The position numbers were made by a program, and so were the translations under genes. Below the pieces are notes generated by a model. It made no database searches. It was given only the letters and a program-made list of their open reading frames with translations, and was not told where the DNA came from. Positions 6,646-8,657 of a stretch of DNA of 8,657 bases are shown piece after piece (position 1 is the first letter of the stretch; each line of letters starts with the position of its first letter). Source of the DNA: an uncultured Comamonadaceae bacterium (GTDB lineage: Bacteria; Pseudomonadota; Gammaproteobacteria; Burkholderiales; Burkholderiaceae); contig CAMLQP010000109.1 of NCBI GenBank assembly GCA_946482115.1, positions 1 through 8,657 on the forward strand, in the 5' to 3' direction.

Positions 6646-8265
6646 TCAATACCCTGCGGCCTGACCATCCCTTCGGGGATCGCTCGCGGCCAGGTAGCCC
6701 TCGACCGCCGGGTCGCCCATGCGCCAGATGAACTGGCCGGCGCCGAAATCCATGTAGGAGTCGTTGATCAGCTCGATGCGGTGGCCGCGCTCGCGCAGAC
6801 CCTGGACCGTGGCCGGGTCCATGGCGGACTCGACGTTGATGTCCAGCCCCTTGTCGAAGCGCCAGCGCGGCGCGTCGCAGGCGGCCTGCGGGTTCTGGCC
6901 ATGGTTCAGCATGCGCACCAGCGTCTGCGCGTGGGCCTGCGGCTGCATGTTGCCGCCCATCACGCCGAAGCTCATCACCGGCTGCCCGTTTTTCGTGAGG
7001 AAAGCCGGGATGATGGTGTGGAAGGGCCGCTTGCCCGGGGCCACGCGGTTGGCCGCATTGGCGCCTGCGGGGTCGGTGCTGAAGCCATGGCCCCGGTTCT
7101 GCAGGCTGATGCCGAAGTTCGGCTCCACGCAGCCCGAGCCGAAGCCCATGTAGTTGCTCTGGATGAAGCTGACCATCATGCCGCTCTCGTCGGCGGTGGT
7201 CAGGTAGATGGTGCCGCCCTTCACGGGGTTGCCGGCGCCGAACACCTGCGCGCGCTTGGGGTCGATCAGGCGCGCGCGCTGGCCCAGGTAGCCGGCGTCC
7301 AGCAGCTGCTGCGGGCTGACCTCCATGGCGCGCGGTTCGGCCACGTAGCGGTGCAGGTCGGCGAAGGCGAGCTTCATGGCCTCGATCTGCAGGTGCTGGG
7401 CCTCGGCGCCGTCGGGGTCCATCGAGGCCAGATCGAAATGGCTCAGCATGCCCAGCGCCATCTGGGCCGCGATGCCCTGCCCGTTGGGCGGGATCTCGTG
7501 CAACGTGTGGCCAGCGTAGTCCATGCCCAGCGGCGTCACCCATTCGGGCTGGTAGGCGGCCAGGTCGGCGGTCGTCATGGCACCGCCGTTCTGGGCCGAG
7601 AAACGGGCCAGGGCCTCGGCGATCTCGCCCCGGTAGTAGGCCTCGCCCCGGGTCTCGCCGATCAGGCGCAGCGCGCGCGCCGCCGCCGGGAAGCGGAACA
7701 GCTCGCCCACCCGTGGCGCGCGGGCCCAGGGCAGGAAGGCCTGCGCGAAGCCCGGCTGGTCGCGCAGGATGGGCGTGGCGGCAGCCCATTTCTGCTGCAC
7801 CACCACCGGCAGCAGGTACCCACGCTCGGCAATCTCGGCGGCCGGGGCCATCAGGTCGGCGAACGGCAGCTTGCCGAAGCGTTCGCTCAGGGCCGTCCAC
7901 GCACCCACTGCGCCAGGCACGGTCACGCTGTCGGGGCCGCGTTCGGGCGGCGTGGGCCTGTCGCCGTGCTTGCGGCGGAAGTAGTCCAGCGTCCACGCCT
8001 GCGGCGCCGGGCCACTGGCGTTGAGGCCGTGCAGCGTCTTGCCGTCCCACAGGATGCAGAAGGCGTCGCTGCCCAGCCCGTTGCTGACCGGCTCCACGAT
8101 GGTCATGGCCGCCGCCGTGGCGATGGCGGCGTCCACCGCATTGCCGCCCTGCTGCAGGATGCGCAGCCCCACCTGTGCCGCCAGCGGGTGCGAGGTGGAT
8201 ACCACGTTGCGCGCGAAAACGGGCAGGCGCACGCTGCGGTAATTGCTCTGGAAATCGAACTGCAC
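6646..8265 (-). CDS. Gamma-glutamyltransferase-family Ntn-hydrolase (YwrD/acylase-like subgroup)
   Basis: This 539-residue protein belongs to the gamma-glutamyltransferase/cephalosporin-acylase family. These are made as one chain and cut themselves into large and small subunits at an N-terminal threonine nucleophile. The predicted cut is before Thr352 in KGGTIYLTTAD. Other family segments are SHPLAAQVGLRIL followed by QGGNAVDAAIA (25-49), NGLGSDAF (62-69), VPGAVGAW, IPPNGQG (258-264), QSNYMGFGSG, and RPFHTIIPA followed by SFGVMGGNMQPQ. There is no signal peptide, so it should be cytosolic, unlike glutathione-type enzymes of Gram-negatives. The usual REAAP-type segment whose arginine holds the gamma-glutamyl carboxylate reads NASGPAPQ here, which argues for a different amide substrate. 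The start is GTG at 8265, chosen for its ribosome binding site and the fit of the N-terminus. It lies 15 bases after a Bug receptor gene and 21 before an aldo/keto reductase. Confidence 0.92.
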   Translation of the reverse strand: MQFDFQSNYRSVRLPVFARNVVSTSHPLAAQVGLRILQQGGNAVDAAIATAAAMTIVEPVSNGLGSDAFCILWDGKTLHGLNASGPAPQAWTLDYFRRKHGDRPTPPERGPDSVTVPGAVGAWTALSERFGKLPFADLMAPAAEIAERGYLLPVVVQQKWAAATPILRDQPGFAQAFLPWARAPRVGELFRFPAAARALRLIGETRGEAYYRGEIAEALARFSAQNGGAMTTADLAAYQPEWVTPLGMDYAGHTLHEIPPNGQGIAAQMALGMLSHFDLASMDPDGAEAQHLQIEAMKLAFADLHRYVAEPRAMEVSPQQLLDAGYLGQRARLIDPKRAQVFGAGNPVKGGTIYLTTADESGMMVSFIQSNYMGFGSGCVEPNFGISLQNRGHGFSTDPAGANAANRVAPGKRPFHTIIPAFLTKNGQPVMSFGVMGGNMQPQAHAQTLVRMLNHGQNPQAACDAPRWRFDKGLDINVESAMDPATVQGLRERGHRIELINDSYMDFGAGQFIWRMGDPAVEGYLAASDPRRDGQAAGY

Positions 8266-8271
8266 GTCGGG

Positions 8272-8278
8272 CCTTTCC
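8272..8278 (-). promoter_or_regulatory. Ribosome binding site supporting the GTG start of the GGT-family gene
   Basis: On the minus strand GGAAAGG lies six bases before the GTG at 8265, within the 15-base gap after the Bug receptor stop. It decides the start, since no suitable ATG exists nearby and the following residues open the family's N-terminal strand. Confidence 0.65.
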
Positions 8279-8280
8279 GT

Positions 8281-8657
8281 TCAGTCCAGGGTGATCTTGC
8301 GATCGACGATGATGCGCTTCCACTTGGCCGTGTCGGTGGCCACCATGCGCGCGAACTCGGCCGGCGTGCCGCCTGCGGGCTCTATGCCCAGCCGGGCCAG
8401 GCGCTCCTTCACGTCGGCCTCGGCCAGCGCGCGGCGGGCGGCCTGGTTCACGCGGTCAACGACAGCCGGATCCAGCCCCATGGGCCCGTACAGGCCGAAC
8501 CAGGTGTTGGACTCGTAGCCCGGCAGCACCTCGGCCACGGCGGGCAGGTCGGGCGCCAGCGGCGTGCGCTTGGCCGAGGTGACGGCCAGCGCGCGCAGGC
8601 GGCCTTCGCGCACGTGTGGCAGGCCGGTGGGCAGCGAGTCCACCAGCAGATCCAGCT
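8281..8657 (-). CDS. Bug-family (TctC-like) solute-binding receptor, C-terminal part
   Basis: Only the last 125 codons are inside the window; the gene continues past its end. The visible part matches the C-terminal lobe of Bug/tripartite tricarboxylate receptors: DLLVDSLPTGLPHVREGRL, then LRALAVTSAKRTPLAPDLP, a YESNTWFGLYGP segment, VVDRVNQAARRAL, and a final helix of the PAEFARMVATDTAKWKRII type. It is related to, but clearly different from, the complete receptor at 4271-5245. For example, TWFGLYGPMGLDP here stands where the other has NFLGISAPAGVPR. The signal peptide and most ligand loops are outside. It is the upstream neighbour of the GGT-family hydrolase, so a plausible ligand is an acylated or gamma-glutamyl amide compound, which is inference from operon context only. 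Confidence 0.9.
   Translation of the reverse strand, partial: LDLLVDSLPTGLPHVREGRLRALAVTSAKRTPLAPDLPAVAEVLPGYESNTWFGLYGPMGLDPAVVDRVNQAARRALAEADVKERLARLGIEPAGGTPAEFARMVATDTAKWKRIIVDRKITLD

Noticed and set aside
6635..8323. A 562-codon open frame on the minus strand over the GGT-family gene
   Set aside because: It is the out-of-frame shadow of the GGT-family gene (Arg/Ala/Pro/Gly-rich, no motifs). The real frame carries the full catalytic signature.

Overview
The window looks like chromosomal DNA of a beta-proteobacterium of the order Burkholderiales, probably the family Comamonadaceae. The basis is the high G+C content with strong G/C at third codon positions, two Bug-type (tripartite tricarboxylate receptor) binding-protein genes, and the gene families present. 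That assignment is an inference; there is no rRNA or other taxonomic marker here. Genes are packed tightly. The longest non-coding gap is about 73 bases (3612-3684), so there is no stretch of 300 bases without a gene. I see no tRNA, rRNA, CRISPR array, insertion sequence, attachment site or origin.

Region 1 (1-2582, minus strand) is an envelope-stress type operon. In transcription order it holds a Spy/CpxP-like lipoprotein, a short second Spy-like protein with no signal peptide, an OmpR/CpxR-type response regulator and a CpxA-like sensor histidine kinase cut off by the window start. Each gene overlaps or touches the next. The natural reading is that the kinase senses the envelope, the regulator controls transcription, and the periplasmic Spy-like protein is a chaperone, a sensor accessory, or both. 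A 10-bp direct repeat lies 73 to 92 bases upstream of the lipoprotein gene and is a candidate operator.

Region 2 (2634-5616) is a LysR regulator (minus) divergent from a plus-strand operon of three genes. These are an OHCU decarboxylase (uraD), a Bug solute receptor, and a transthyretin-like hydroxyisourate-hydrolase family protein. The two enzymes correspond to the last two steps from 5-hydroxyisourate to S-allantoin. However, the hydrolase lacks the family's catalytic arginine and its C-terminal YRGS signature, and no urate oxidase is in view. The operon may therefore act on a urate analogue or another ring compound. This is the most interesting part of the window.

Region 3 (5620-8657, minus strand) is an operon of a second Bug receptor (partial, running off the window end), a cytosolic gamma-glutamyltransferase-family Ntn-hydrolase, and an aldo/keto reductase, separated by 15 and 21 bases. 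It reads as uptake followed by intracellular amide hydrolysis and carbonyl reduction of an unknown compound. Its last gene meets the region 2 operon tail-to-tail with only three bases between the stop codons.

Overall this is fairly ordinary catabolic and regulatory DNA. Several very long open frames on the opposite strand or in other frames are G+C-driven shadows.
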